From assembly GCF_029893365.1 (NCBI RefSeq), contig NZ_JARXUZ010000002.1, positions 123,344-187,343 on the forward strand: 64,000 bases of DNA, given 5' to 3'. A model generated the notes under the pieces. It made no database searches. It saw nothing but the letters and a program-made list of their open reading frames with translations, and was not told the origin of the DNA. How positions within the stretch are numbered: the stretch's first letter is position 1; each line of letters begins with the position of its first letter. The position numbers were made by a program, and so were the translations under genes. Below, in pieces: positions 8,611 through 17,754 of this stretch. This DNA is from Cryobacterium sp. CG_9.6 (lineage in GTDB: Bacteria; Actinomycetota; Actinomycetes; Actinomycetales; Microbacteriaceae).

Positions 8611-9021
8611 TCAGGTGACCCGCATATCGGGGAACAACCCTTCCGGCGGTGCGGTGTAGGGCAGCGGTTCGCCGGGCTTGTTCGTGTCCTCCGACTTGGC
8701 GAAGGGACCTTCTGTGCTTAGCAGGATGGGCATGTGGTGGTCGGCGTGTTCGATCCACCATGTGCTTGACCCGGTGGCGCCGTCGAGTCTGAGGTGTTCC
8801 CACGCGCGCCACAGGGCGTCGATGCGGGCGAGTGCTTCCGGGTTCTGCCACCAGGTTGCCGACCATCGGAAGCTGGCGTTGCCGGGTCCAACACGGCGCG
8901 AGTACATGTGTCGCAGCCGGTCGCGTACGAATTCGTCGGATGAGCCGTAGAACAGCTGCGGTGTCTCGGCTTCTTCCTCTTCCTCGTTGTCATTTTCGCG
9001 CAGGTCGTCGAATTCGCTCAC
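8611..9021 (-). CDS. DUF4913 family protein
   Basis: A 136-residue protein with an acidic N-terminus (ENDNEEEEEAE), then LFYGSSDEFVRDRLRHMYSR, a Trp-rich core (FRWSATWWQNPEALARIDAL, RAWEHLRLDGATGSSTWWIE) and HADHHMPILLSTEGPFA. This is the layout of DUF4913 proteins found at the end of actinobacterial conjugation operons; their function is unknown. GTG 9021 is preferred because it overlaps the stop of the upstream coupling protein gene (GTGA). It is the last gene of the minus-strand transfer operon. Confidence 0.8.
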   Translation of the reverse strand: MSEFDDLRENDNEEEEEAETPQLFYGSSDEFVRDRLRHMYSRRVGPGNASFRWSATWWQNPEALARIDALWRAWEHLRLDGATGSSTWWIEHADHHMPILLSTEGPFAKSEDTNKPGEPLPYTAPPEGLFPDMRVT

Positions 9022-10844
9022 AGCTCGTCCTCCGTTCGAGGGGCGGCGTTCAGCCACGGTTGGGTCCCGCCAACCGGTGAGGCTTCGGCCGGAGCACTCG
9101 CTTCGGGCCTCACGGCCGGCGTGCTGGCTGGGTCGTGCGCTGCGATGGATGCGCGTACGGCGTCGGCGTGGGTGCCGCGCATCCAGGGAATGGTTTCGAT
9201 CAGGGTGGCGGGGGCTCCGGAGGCGAACACGACGGCGCGGCCGCGGGGCAGAGCTCCGAGATCCGCGACGTCCAAGGTGCGCTCGCGCTGTACTTGGTGG
9301 GATGTTGAACGGTTCCCTCGCCCGACGCTTGTCGAGGTGGTGTGCTTGTCGTAGTCGCCGACCATCTGGGAGAGCTCATTCAAGAATTCGGGTTCTTTGA
9401 CGCCGCCGCCGTAGACGGCGATGTTGGAGGCTGACCAGAGCTTGCGCATCCCGTCTCTGCCCCAGACTTCGACGCCCTGTGACCAGGACTGCAGAATGGT
9501 CATGAGGACGATTCCTCGGGAGCCGTAGTGGGAGTACAGGTCGGGGAGGCCGTGCCAGCGGCACACGTTTGCTGCTTCGTCAAGAACACCGAGCAACGGT
9601 ACGGCCAGTCGCCCGCCGGGCTGGGTCGTGGCGAGATCTTCGGCCGCTTCGACGGTCGCCGCGGTGAGCGCGGTGACCAGTGGCCCGGCGGTTCCTTTGC
9701 CTTCCTTGGAGAGGCTGTAGAGGGTGTCGGTGCTCCGCACAAACGCGTGTGGGTCGAACTGTGGCCGGGAATCCCCGGCCACATTGCCGCCCAGGGGTGT
9801 CACCCACTGCCCGATCGCGCGGACCTTCAAGCATGACGCCATTTGCGCGGCCGTCCCATAGACGCTGTCGCGACGTCGCGGTTCGCCATTCACTTGGCCG
9901 TCGACGGCGTCGGCCATCTGGTCGTATCCGTGAGCGCGCAGAATGTCGACCGGAGCCTCATCGCCGGGCGTGGTGGTCCAGGTGAATACCTTGGTGATGG
10001 GTAGACCGGCGACGGCTGCGGCGAGGAGGAAGCCGGCCAGGAGGTCTTGGCCGGCGTTGTCGAAATACGGGTCGGCGCGCGAGTCGCCGGCACGAGAACC
10101 GGTAGCGAAGTGCTCGGCTAGCTTCGCGGCCTTCACGTCGTCGGTGACATAGCTAAGTGGGTTCCACCACCAGGTTGGTTCTTCCAGCGCGATGCGTTGC
10201 GGGTCGAACGCCCACACGCGGCCACCGCCCGCGGCTCGCACATCACGCGTGGCATCCAGAACGTCTCGCTTGTTCGACGTGGTGAGGACCGCGCCTGGAG
10301 CAGACAGGATCGCCGGAATTGCACGGCTGGTCGATTTTCCAGTGCGGGGCCCCCAGATGTCTACGTGCATATCTTCAGGGGATCCGTAGAGTTTTTGCCT
10401 TCCAGCAACGGTGATACCGATGGGTACACCGAGCCAGTCCGTGACGCCGAGACGATGCGCGGTCGCCTTCGCGCCCGTGGCCGACAGCGCGCGAAGATCG
10501 CGACCCTTGCTCATGTACGTCGCAGCTCCGTCGACGTTGCTGCGCCGCCGCCGGGCACGCGAGACCGATACGGCGACAAGGACGCTCAGGACGAGGACCG
10601 CGACGAGCGTGGCTGCGAGAATCCATGTCGCGGATGCTGACCAGGTCACGGAGCCTTGTAGCACGCCGAAAAACAGGCCGAACGGGTCACTGGTCAGGTC
10701 GGGGTTTACCCCGTCCAGTTGTGAACCCCACGTCACGGCCACCCACACGGTGCTCAGGGCCACGGCTACGAGCGCGAGGCACACGATCAGCATGATCGTC
10801 TGCCCGTCGAGGCCGTTTTGGTTTCGCCTGTTTGATGCGCTCAC
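9018..10844 (-). CDS. Type IV coupling protein (TraG/VirD4-like)
   Basis: Conjugative DNA-pumping ATPase of the inner membrane. It has 608 residues with two N-terminal membrane helices (about 16-38 and 72-95), then a RecA-like domain with Walker A WGPRTGKSTS (about 164-173), the DPQ strand (VWAFDPQRIA), Walker B VPLLGVLDEAANVC and a TraM/TraD-type C-terminal region. The start GTG 10844 overlaps the stop of the VirB4-like gene by GTGA. In actinobacteria this protein works with the VirB4-like and SCO6880-like neighbours to export plasmid DNA. The Pro/Ala-rich C-terminus may contact a DNA-processing partner. Confidence 0.88.
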   Translation of the reverse strand: MSASNRRNQNGLDGQTIMLIVCLALVAVALSTVWVAVTWGSQLDGVNPDLTSDPFGLFFGVLQGSVTWSASATWILAATLVAVLVLSVLVAVSVSRARRRRSNVDGAATYMSKGRDLRALSATGAKATAHRLGVTDWLGVPIGITVAGRQKLYGSPEDMHVDIWGPRTGKSTSRAIPAILSAPGAVLTTSNKRDVLDATRDVRAAGGGRVWAFDPQRIALEEPTWWWNPLSYVTDDVKAAKLAEHFATGSRAGDSRADPYFDNAGQDLLAGFLLAAAVAGLPITKVFTWTTTPGDEAPVDILRAHGYDQMADAVDGQVNGEPRRRDSVYGTAAQMASCLKVRAIGQWVTPLGGNVAGDSRPQFDPHAFVRSTDTLYSLSKEGKGTAGPLVTALTAATVEAAEDLATTQPGGRLAVPLLGVLDEAANVCRWHGLPDLYSHYGSRGIVLMTILQSWSQGVEVWGRDGMRKLWSASNIAVYGGGVKEPEFLNELSQMVGDYDKHTTSTSVGRGNRSTSHQVQRERTLDVADLGALPRGRAVVFASGAPATLIETIPWMRGTHADAVRASIAAHDPASTPAVRPEASAPAEASPVGGTQPWLNAAPRTEDEL

Positions 10845-12523
10845 GCTGCACTGTCCTCGTCGTCGGCTGTGCGGTCTGTGCGGTCTGTGCGGTCGGCTTC
10901 GACGTCGACGTCCTGCCGGGCGTCGTCGGCGTTGCCCCGTCCACTGATCGGGTTCGACTCGTCGGGTTCAGGGAACGAGGCAGCAGGATGCCAGAGTTTG
11001 TTGGTGTCGTTGATCGCGCGCTCCGACTCGATCAGTTCGACCTTGACGGGGATGCCCGGATGCCCTCCGACCTTGATGAGGAATTTGCCCCGGCCCGGAG
11101 GGTCGGATTCGCGCCCCAACCCGGTATCCCACGTGCCCGGATCTTGCCAGGACGTGAGGAGTTCTTGTTCGGCGCGCGAGAGCGGAACAGCACTGGTGAG
11201 CATGGGCATTTCCGCGCCCGGTAGACCGCCGGCGATCACCATGCCGCTTCTCTCGACGAATCCGCGTGCCTTCATCCGGTCGGACTCGTTCGGCAGGGAG
11301 AGAAGGTCGCTCATCGTGTGCGAAATCATCGCCAGGCCCACACCGCGTTGACGGTTGAGCCGGGTGAGGGCGTCAACACGGTCGACCATGCCCGCTCCAG
11401 CGCGCAGCGCCCGCCAGAGTTCGTCGAGCACGACTAGGTAGTGACGGCGTGGCTCGAGGCCGGCGTCGGCGAGGGCGTTGGCGATGTTCACGGTGCCAAA
11501 GCCCGCCGACCAGCAGGCCAGCAAAATTGCGGCCTGCATATCGGTGTCGGAGTCATCGATCGAGGACACGTCGTAAACAACAGGGCGATCGCGCATCATG
11601 GGAACGTCGGTCGGATGGGCGAAGGTCTCGCCCAAACGTCCACCCGACGTGAGGCTAATGAGTGAGGCCTCTAGTTCCTCTGTGATCTTCTTGTACCGCT
11701 CAAGGTCGCCACGGTCCAGGGCCACCGCGCGCACTTCCGCGGGGGCCTCCTGAATCACACGCAGCAAGTCGCCGAGCACCGGGACGCCCTCGTTGCGCTC
11801 GTCGAGCACGGTGAGAGCCCGGTCGATGATGGATTCTTCGCGAGCGGACGGTGCGTCTTTACGGAGGATCGTGAGAAGGGCCGACACCATCGTTTGTCGG
11901 CGTCCGTGAGCGTCGGCGAGCACCATCTGACGCTCCTTCTCCTTACCGGCCAGGCGCAGCCGTTCGGCGGCCGCGGTTGCCTCGCCGGGATCGAGGATGT
12001 TCAGGTGCCCGCGGCCACGGCCGAGGGTGATGACTTGCCCGCCGAGGGCCCGGATCATGTCGACGTAGTCGGGTTTCAGATCACCCAGCACCAAAGGGAG
12101 GTTGCCGAATCCGGCGCCGCCGGCCGCCATCCGCCGGATGAGTGTTGACTTGCCCAGGCCCGGCAGTCCCAGCACGAACACGGAGGGGTTTGAGATGAGC
12201 CCGGCGTCCTGGAACCAGGAAATGGGGTCGGCGCACACGGTCGCTCCAGTAAAGAGCTGCAGGCCGATCGGGACGCCGACCATCGGGGTTCCTGTTCCCA
12301 CCGAAAAGGGATGCATGCCGCACACCTGGACGGTCGTTCCGCGCCACTCGTCCACGGGGTGGATCACGCTGGCCTCGCCGCGACCGCGCCCCAACCATCC
12401 TCGGGGGCCGGGACGACGGACCTGCGTCTTCTTGTCCGTGTCTGGCTTCTTCTGTTTCGCCGTGGACCGCTCGGGCGGCTTCACCTTCAGCGCTTTGCGC
12501 CGGGTGGAATCGATGGCGGGCAT
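10841..12523 (-). CDS. VirB4/TraC-like conjugation ATPase
   Basis: 560-residue ATP-binding protein powering the mating apparatus. A basic N-terminus precedes GTGTPMVGVPIG, Walker A LGLPGLGKST (about 119-127), LVLGDLKPDYVDMIRALGG (typical of this group), Walker B HYLVVLDELWRAL and a Q/R-box-like GVGLAMISHTMSDL. The C-terminus ends in a DRTDRTDRT repeat from short direct repeats (about 10868-10890). It lacks the long VirB4 N-terminal region; the upstream SCO6880-like protein probably supplies that part. The start ATG overlaps the preceding stop by one base (TAATG), indicating translational coupling. Confidence 0.87.
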   Translation of the reverse strand: MPAIDSTRRKALKVKPPERSTAKQKKPDTDKKTQVRRPGPRGWLGRGRGEASVIHPVDEWRGTTVQVCGMHPFSVGTGTPMVGVPIGLQLFTGATVCADPISWFQDAGLISNPSVFVLGLPGLGKSTLIRRMAAGGAGFGNLPLVLGDLKPDYVDMIRALGGQVITLGRGRGHLNILDPGEATAAAERLRLAGKEKERQMVLADAHGRRQTMVSALLTILRKDAPSAREESIIDRALTVLDERNEGVPVLGDLLRVIQEAPAEVRAVALDRGDLERYKKITEELEASLISLTSGGRLGETFAHPTDVPMMRDRPVVYDVSSIDDSDTDMQAAILLACWSAGFGTVNIANALADAGLEPRRHYLVVLDELWRALRAGAGMVDRVDALTRLNRQRGVGLAMISHTMSDLLSLPNESDRMKARGFVERSGMVIAGGLPGAEMPMLTSAVPLSRAEQELLTSWQDPGTWDTGLGRESDPPGRGKFLIKVGGHPGIPVKVELIESERAINDTNKLWHPAASFPEPDESNPISGRGNADDARQDVDVEADRTDRTDRTADDEDSAA

Positions 12524-14022
12524 TACAGCTGCTCCCTAACCTCAGATGGAATTCGTACATGCTTGGGCAGGACCAGGCCCAGCGGAAGCGCGGCCGCGAA
12601 TGCGGAATCCTGAGACCCGTGCACGATGCGCAGCCGTAGCCGGGCCGTCGCAGAGAGATTATCGATCGCGGCCTTCGCATCGGCCTCATGGGCGGCGCCT
12701 GTCACCGTGGCGGTGACGAGCATCCCGAAATTGACTAGGCCGGCGCCGGAGGCTTCCTCCTGCGCCGTGGCGAGGACGGCGCGGGTTGCGGTCATGCTCC
12801 GTGCTGTGGGCTTGTTCGAGGACTGCACATTGAACGTTGACGCGCGCACGTCTGCCTCGACGATCGCCGCGGCCTTGGCCGCATCGATCGGACGGTAGAG
12901 CAGTGTGACACGCTTCCTGGCGACGTCTCGGTGCGGGGCTAACAGGCGAGCCAGAATGCTTGAGGGGACGTTGCCGCGCGGGGCGCCGCTCATCATCCAT
13001 GTCACCGACAGGGCCGAATCGTGTCGGTAGGTGTCCCAGTTCGCCTGGTGGGCGGTGGGGCCGACTTCAGGCCAGTAGAGTTCTGGCACCTCACCGGCTG
13101 CGTTGGCGTCATCGATGAGGCGAGCTGCAGCCGGGTTGTACGCAACGCGGATGACTTCACAGAGCTCCTGTGCGCTCAAGGGGCGTGTTGCTCCCGCGCC
13201 CGTCGAGGACAGGCTTTGCGTGAGGCCGGGCAGGCGTGAGGCCAGCTCGCGGCCCATTTCATCGGGGGTGTGCTTCTTGCCTCCGACGCGGGCGGCTGCG
13301 TTGAAGGTGATCGCCACGAAAGCTTTGATGGTCGCGGATCCGGCGGGGTATTGCTTCACCAGGTCATGGAGGATGTTCTGCGCAAATTCTGGGGCGTCTG
13401 GATCGATGCGGCTGTTCACTTCACGGCGGAGCCGCGTTCCCGTGTCGGGCGCCGTTTCAATCGTCACGGACACCGCCTCGATGCCGGGTTCATCGCCGAG
13501 GCTGGCGAGCCACATGCCCCACTCGGCAACCCACACGTCGACCTGTTCGCGGTCGACGAGCGCTGCACCGTCGGGTTCGGTCTCGATGACGACGGTGTAG
13601 TCCGACGTCGCCGGGATCTGCAACAAGGCAAATGGACGGTTGTAGCTATCGTGCCACTCCGAAAGTCTTGAGCCCGCGGCCAGTCCCGGGAGTTGCACTG
13701 TGCCCCACTCGGCCCGGCCGAGCGGCCCCGACCGGTAGATATGCGTCCCCATGCGTGTGGTTACCATCCACCCGACCCGGGTGGTGGCTCGCATGAGCAG
13801 GCTTTGACCGTGCTTGTCTTTGACAGCGACCGTCAGCAGAAAAGCGCCGAAAATGAGCGCCGTGACGACGCCGTTCAGAATGTTTGAGGCCATCGTCACG
13901 ATGACGCTGAAACCGGCCCCAACGAACAGAATCGCCGTGCCGATTGACCCCAAGCCCAGAAGACCAGCGGTCTTCGGTTTCGTCCAGTTGCCGTAGCTGC
14001 GCGGTGCGCTTTGCGTTGTCAT
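12523..14022 (-). CDS. SCO6880 family conjugation protein
   Basis: A 499-residue protein with two adjacent membrane helices near the N-terminus (about 20-60: LGLGSIGTAILFVGAGFSVI, VVTALIFGAFLLTVAV), then a long soluble region (MGTHIYRSGPLGRAEWGTVQ, LPGLAAGSRLSEW, RVTLLYRPIDAAKAAAIVEA). This matches the SCO6880 family, always found with actinobacterial VirB4-like and TraG-like ATPases. The helix pair plus soluble domain resembles a VirB3 fused to the VirB4 N-domain; that comparison is inference. A strong ribosome-binding site (GGAGG) lies 7 bases before ATG 14022. Confidence 0.88.
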   Translation of the reverse strand: MTTQSAPRSYGNWTKPKTAGLLGLGSIGTAILFVGAGFSVIVTMASNILNGVVTALIFGAFLLTVAVKDKHGQSLLMRATTRVGWMVTTRMGTHIYRSGPLGRAEWGTVQLPGLAAGSRLSEWHDSYNRPFALLQIPATSDYTVVIETEPDGAALVDREQVDVWVAEWGMWLASLGDEPGIEAVSVTIETAPDTGTRLRREVNSRIDPDAPEFAQNILHDLVKQYPAGSATIKAFVAITFNAAARVGGKKHTPDEMGRELASRLPGLTQSLSSTGAGATRPLSAQELCEVIRVAYNPAAARLIDDANAAGEVPELYWPEVGPTAHQANWDTYRHDSALSVTWMMSGAPRGNVPSSILARLLAPHRDVARKRVTLLYRPIDAAKAAAIVEADVRASTFNVQSSNKPTARSMTATRAVLATAQEEASGAGLVNFGMLVTATVTGAAHEADAKAAIDNLSATARLRLRIVHGSQDSAFAAALPLGLVLPKHVRIPSEVREQL

Positions 14023-14036
14023 CGAGAACCTCCTGC

Positions 14037-15602
14037 TCAGGAACCGCTAGGTCCGGTTGAATCATCGGCCGCCGACTGCACGGCGCTTTTTGCAGCCACT
14101 GCCGCGCCCTTGGCGCCGGCGCCCGCCATCTGCGAGCCCATCACAAGGGGTGCAGCGGGCCCGGCCGCCGCTGCAGCCCCACCCGCCGCTCCCCCAGCTG
14201 CCGCGCCACCGCCGGCTGCCCCGGCTCCTGCACCAGCGGCAACTCTGCCCCCAGCGCCAGCGCCAGAGGGTGTCGAGGTGGGAGCTGATGGTTTGCCGCC
14301 GCCGGACGTGCCTGAACCGGTCGGAGCATCGCTGCTGCCGCTACCTCCGCCTGTGGGCGTTGACGAAGAGCTACTCATGCGTTTGATTGCTCCGCTGGCG
14401 AGGTCGCCGCCGATCGCGCCCGCTGCGCCAGCCATCGCCATGCCCGCGGTGCCACCGCCTGCGACAGCACCCGTCATGGGAGCGACGAACTTGAGTAGAG
14501 CGGGCAAGGCGATGAGGGCCATGAGCATCAGCGCAAGTCCGGTGAGGATCGTCCAAATGCCTCCGCCATCATCTTTAAAAGCATCCGTGCCGGTGAGGCT
14601 GAACGCAGCGGCATAGATCAGTGCCGCTGCGGGCTTGTAGAGGATGAAGGCAATCGTCCAACCGATCACCTTCCCGAACCACTGCTTGCCCATTTGAGTG
14701 TTCGTGAAGCTTGCCGTCAGCGGCAACACACCCGCCAGAATGACCAGCAGCCCGCCACGCACGACCATGAGTGCAACCTGCACGTAGGTCATCAAAAGAG
14801 CGATCGAGCCCAGGATGAGAATCCCGATAAGCCCGATCGGCGAGCTGGCTGTAATGGCGACCATCGCCGCAACATTGGTCCCAAAGCAATTGGACTCCCC
14901 CGCCGCTGACACATCACAGTCCGTAGCTCCATTGAGAATCCAAATCGAGAACGCATCCGCAGCAGTGACGGCGAGGGAGATAATTGCAAGCCCAGTTCCC
15001 GAAACCACGATGAGAGTAATGAGCGACTGCAGCAGGTCTTTTCCCGGCTGTGCACGCTGTTCCCACGCCATGCGAATCCCGCCGATGATCACCGAGAGGA
15101 TAGCCAAACCCCCGACGTAATACCAGAGCGAGTTCTGCAAAAACCCGACCGTTGTCGACGACCCTGCGGGAGCATTCGCGCCCAAGAGCCCACCCACGAG
15201 CGCGGACGCACCCGAGATAAGCAAGATCGCTATGAAGATCACTCCGAGGGTGCCCACATGATGAAACCCCTCACCGCGTCGGCTCCGAAGAGCGATCATC
15301 GCGCCCAGGGCGATAATCGACAGAACCGCGAGAGTGAGACCGATGAAGGTTACGTATCCGAGGATTGTCGCGAACTCTTCTGAGCCTGGGTTATTCGTAG
15401 GGAGACGAGTCGTACCCTCGCCAGCGGTCAGGACCGGAGTCGGCACCGCGACCCACATCGTCCCAATGCTCGCCAGAGCCTTCCCGAAACCTTCCAGGAC
15501 GCTGTTCGCTAACTCCTGAACCGCATCGTTCGACGCATTCGATACGACGTTGGTAACTCCCTCACCGACGGCGCATCCGATGTCGAACATTGAACAAGCC
15601 AT
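14037..15602 (-). CDS. TrbL/VirB6-like polytopic membrane protein
   Basis: 521 residues. After a short Cys-containing start (MACSMFDIGCAVGEGV) there are about eight hydrophobic segments (LGYVTFIGLTLAVLSIIALG; LGVIFIAILLISGASALVGG; SPIGLIGILILGSIALLMTY; and others) up to about residue 390, then a very Gly/Ala/Ser-rich tail of roughly 130 residues. It is the probable inner-membrane channel component of the mating-pair apparatus, as TrbL/VirB6 proteins are. It lies 4 bases after the preceding accessory gene. The low-complexity tail is common in actinobacterial members. Confidence 0.82.
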   Translation of the reverse strand: MACSMFDIGCAVGEGVTNVVSNASNDAVQELANSVLEGFGKALASIGTMWVAVPTPVLTAGEGTTRLPTNNPGSEEFATILGYVTFIGLTLAVLSIIALGAMIALRSRRGEGFHHVGTLGVIFIAILLISGASALVGGLLGANAPAGSSTTVGFLQNSLWYYVGGLAILSVIIGGIRMAWEQRAQPGKDLLQSLITLIVVSGTGLAIISLAVTAADAFSIWILNGATDCDVSAAGESNCFGTNVAAMVAITASSPIGLIGILILGSIALLMTYVQVALMVVRGGLLVILAGVLPLTASFTNTQMGKQWFGKVIGWTIAFILYKPAAALIYAAAFSLTGTDAFKDDGGGIWTILTGLALMLMALIALPALLKFVAPMTGAVAGGGTAGMAMAGAAGAIGGDLASGAIKRMSSSSSTPTGGGSGSSDAPTGSGTSGGGKPSAPTSTPSGAGAGGRVAAGAGAGAAGGGAAAGGAAGGAAAAAGPAAPLVMGSQMAGAGAKGAAVAAKSAVQSAADDSTGPSGS

Positions 15603-15605
15603 GTT

Positions 15606-16343
15606 TTACGCCCCCGACCAAGGGATGTAACTGCCCAAATTTTCTACCTGAGCGGGCTGAAGGGGGTTGTTCCCCTCGGCATCTGTGACGCCCTTCCAAT
15701 CTCCGCCTGACCACTGCAAGACGTTGGGGATGCTCACGAGTGCTCCGCTGCTGGAGACCTGGAACACGAGATCTACTGTCGTCTCGTCGACCGAATAGGA
15801 GTTGATCTTGAATCCAGCGAGCTGCGCCCTAAAATTCTGGTCATCCGATGCGTTCTCGCCTGATTTTTCTCTTTCCAGAGCGGCATCCTGGCCGGGACCG
15901 GGAACGAGGAACCGTTTGGAAAGCTCCGGCGCGAGTCTGTTGTCTGTACCCATTGCCATGAGATTAATTGAGGCAAAGAGAGCGCCCTCAGCAGTGTGTG
16001 CGTAGCAACTACGGAAGCCACCGTCGATGGTTCCGGGCCCCGCGCCCTTTGGGTCAGTGGGTGCAGCAACAGTGCCTACCAGTTCCCACTTTGTGTCAGG
16101 AGCGTTCGTCAACGTGTTCTCTGTGTCGAATCCCGGTAGGCCGCACACACTCTTGTCGGCGGCATCGCCGCTAGGGGACGTTGACGTGGGGTTGCTCGTT
16201 GGTTGAGCGGTGTTAGCGTCCGAGTCGCGGGTGAGAGAGGTCACGAGGACGATGATCGCGGCGAGGACGATGACCCCAACAACGATGGCGGCGGCGATGA
16301 ATCCCGGGCGTGAGAACGGGCTTCTCTGTTCGGTGTTCGTCAT
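15606..16343 (-). CDS. Membrane-anchored conjugation accessory protein
   Basis: 245 residues with one N-terminal membrane helix (FIAAAIVVGVIVLAAIIVLV), a Ser/Thr/Pro linker, and an extracytoplasmic domain beginning SVCGLPGFD, with FRSCYAHTAEGALFASINLM and VQWSGGDWKGV-like strands (LQWSGGDWKGVTDAE). The two conserved Cys (C-G-L-P and SCYAHT) may form a disulfide. The topology recalls VirB8-type proteins, but no homology is claimed; the pattern resembles small actinobacterial domains of unknown function in such operons. Ribosome-binding site AAGGAG before ATG 16343. Confidence 0.7.
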   Translation of the reverse strand: MTNTEQRSPFSRPGFIAAAIVVGVIVLAAIIVLVTSLTRDSDANTAQPTSNPTSTSPSGDAADKSVCGLPGFDTENTLTNAPDTKWELVGTVAAPTDPKGAGPGTIDGGFRSCYAHTAEGALFASINLMAMGTDNRLAPELSKRFLVPGPGQDAALEREKSGENASDDQNFRAQLAGFKINSYSVDETTVDLVFQVSSSGALVSIPNVLQWSGGDWKGVTDAEGNNPLQPAQVENLGSYIPWSGA

Positions 16344-16374
16344 GCGTTACTCCTTCGCGCGTTGTTGGAGGTGG

Positions 16375-16677
16375 CTAGGAGCCGGAGATGAATCCGACCA
16401 ATGCCGTTGCTGCGCCGATGATCATGACGCCAACCAAGATGCTGACGAACGTCTTTACGTGCTCGCCGCCTTCGCCGCGTCGTGAGTTGAACATGAACAT
16501 TACGGCTACCGCGATGAGGGACAGAATCGCTGCGATTAAACCAACCCATTTTGCCCACGCCAGGATTGTGCTGACGGCTTCAAATCCGGGTGGGGCCAAG
16601 GGTTCTGGGTCAGGAAGTGCTGTGAGCAGTTGACCGGCGGTGGCGAGCACGTGTGCGGCGGCGAGGGAGACGGTCAT
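16375..16677 (-). CDS. VirB2/TrbC-like small membrane protein
   Basis: 100 residues: MTVSLAAAHVLATAG, a short loop, then two membrane helices (WAKWVGLIAAILSLIAVAVM and VSILVGVMIIGAATALVGFI) joined by the basic loop NSRRGEGGEH. Size and double-helix layout fit pilin-like VirB2/TrbC proteins or their actinobacterial counterparts. ATG 16677 is chosen because upstream residues overlap the preceding gene and look non-coding. It lies between a P-loop-like protein gene and the membrane-anchored accessory gene. Confidence 0.72.
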   Translation of the reverse strand: MTVSLAAAHVLATAGQLLTALPDPEPLAPPGFEAVSTILAWAKWVGLIAAILSLIAVAVMFMFNSRRGEGGEHVKTFVSILVGVMIIGAATALVGFISGS

Positions 16678-16688
16678 GGTCGGGCCTT

Positions 16689-17309
16689 TCAGTTGTGAGC
16701 GGGAACGCTCGGAGGTGCGAGGGCGAGATCGGTGAAGAGGGAACGAAATTCTTTGGGTAACGGGGCCGTCGCGTCCGGTGGGCCGAGTCGCCATGCATCG
16801 ACCCAGGGCAGATTCCACACACGGGGAACGCCACCGATGATGACGTGTTCAAGGTGGCGCAACACTTTGGGCCGTCGGCCGGGGGCATCGGCGATCAGGA
16901 CCAGGCCGGCGAGTTGCACGCCGTCGCCCAACATGTTTGAGGCCCATTCTGTTGCGGCGTGCTGCGCCTTGAGTAGGCCGGCGTAGTTCGTTCGCGCCAC
17001 CAACACGACGCGATGCGTTGTTCCAGACGTCGTCGGAATCGGCCACGCATGGTCACAGGGTCGGGTGCCCGCGGTGAGGGCGGCGAGGGTGGATTCTCCG
17101 GCGCCGCCGTGGACGCCAAGCCACCAGATCGTTGCCGGCCAAACGGCTTTGCGCCGCGGTAGCTGGTCAGCTGCGCCGGGGATCGGCACGCCAGCTTGGG
17201 GAGTGGTTGCGCCGTGGCGTGGTTCCCGTTGCATGGCGAGGGGCGTGGAAAATTCGGGGTTTTCTGACTGGTCAGAGCCGACGAGCCACCGGTTCGCGCT
17301 CGTGCTCAT
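16689..17309 (-). CDS. DUF6668-like P-loop protein, first gene of the minus transfer operon
   Basis: 206 residues with a proline-rich start, then IWWLGVHGGAGESTLAALTA. This resembles a ParA/MinD-type Walker A loop, but Glu replaces the usual Lys (GGAGEST), so ATP binding may be altered or lost. The rest (HRVVLVARTNYAGLLKAQHA, LAGLVLIADAPGRRPKVLRH, VPRVWNLPWVDAWR) follows the pattern of DUF6668 proteins beside actinobacterial conjugation genes. Start ATG 17309 has GAGGGG about 9 bases upstream. Its role is unknown; it may be a regulatory pseudo-ATPase. Confidence 0.72.
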   Translation of the reverse strand: MSTSANRWLVGSDQSENPEFSTPLAMQREPRHGATTPQAGVPIPGAADQLPRRKAVWPATIWWLGVHGGAGESTLAALTAGTRPCDHAWPIPTTSGTTHRVVLVARTNYAGLLKAQHAATEWASNMLGDGVQLAGLVLIADAPGRRPKVLRHLEHVIIGGVPRVWNLPWVDAWRLGPPDATAPLPKEFRSLFTDLALAPPSVPAHN

Positions 17310-17475
17310 ACGGAGTTCCCCTCTGTCATGATTCATATCCATTCTTTGTCATTCACATAGACTCCAGTTCTACCCCGTGTTCAGGATTGCTGACATCGTG
17401 TATTTATATTACCTAAATAGTACGCAAGTGCACTTTTGCATACTCATTTGTCTCGCTGTCGGTTACGCTCGGAGA
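17310..17475. promoter_or_regulatory. Divergent intergenic region between the two transfer operons
   Basis: The minus-strand transfer operon starts at 17309 and the plus-strand one at about 17476. The 166 bases between are AT-rich for this window (for example TATTTATATTACC near 17400) and must hold the promoters of both operons. No unambiguous -35/-10 pair or operator dyad could be fixed by eye. Confidence 0.5.
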
Positions 17476-17754
17476 GTGGACGAGATAACAGTGTTGGTGA
17501 CGTGGCCCGACTCGATGCTGGGCCGATACGGCGACATGCTGAGCGTGTCCGACGTTTCTCATGTTCTGAATTTGGAGCCGCGTAACATTCGCTGTTTGGT
17601 CACCAGCACCGATGTGGCTACCTGGCTGCCGGGGTTAAAGATCGGCAAGAGTTGGCGGATTGCACGCGATCAGCTGCGCGCTTACCTGATCGGTCATCAC
17701 AACGATGACTCCGCACTCAGCTTTCCAAACGACGAGAGAGGCCCCGCATCATGA
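17476..17754 (+). CDS. Small helix-turn-helix protein
   Basis: About 92 residues. It contains MLSVSDVSHVLNLEPRNIRC, then WLPGLKIGKSWRIARDQLRA and YLIGHH, an excisionase-like (MerR/HTH_17-type) fold in which the GKSWRIARDQL segment forms the wing. GTG 17476 (VDEITVLVTWPDS) is preferred; ATG 17516 or 17537 are alternatives. Its stop overlaps the next start (ATGA). As first gene of the plus-strand transfer operon it may autoregulate it. Confidence 0.65.
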   Translation: MDEITVLVTWPDSMLGRYGDMLSVSDVSHVLNLEPRNIRCLVTSTDVATWLPGLKIGKSWRIARDQLRAYLIGHHNDDSALSFPNDERGPAS

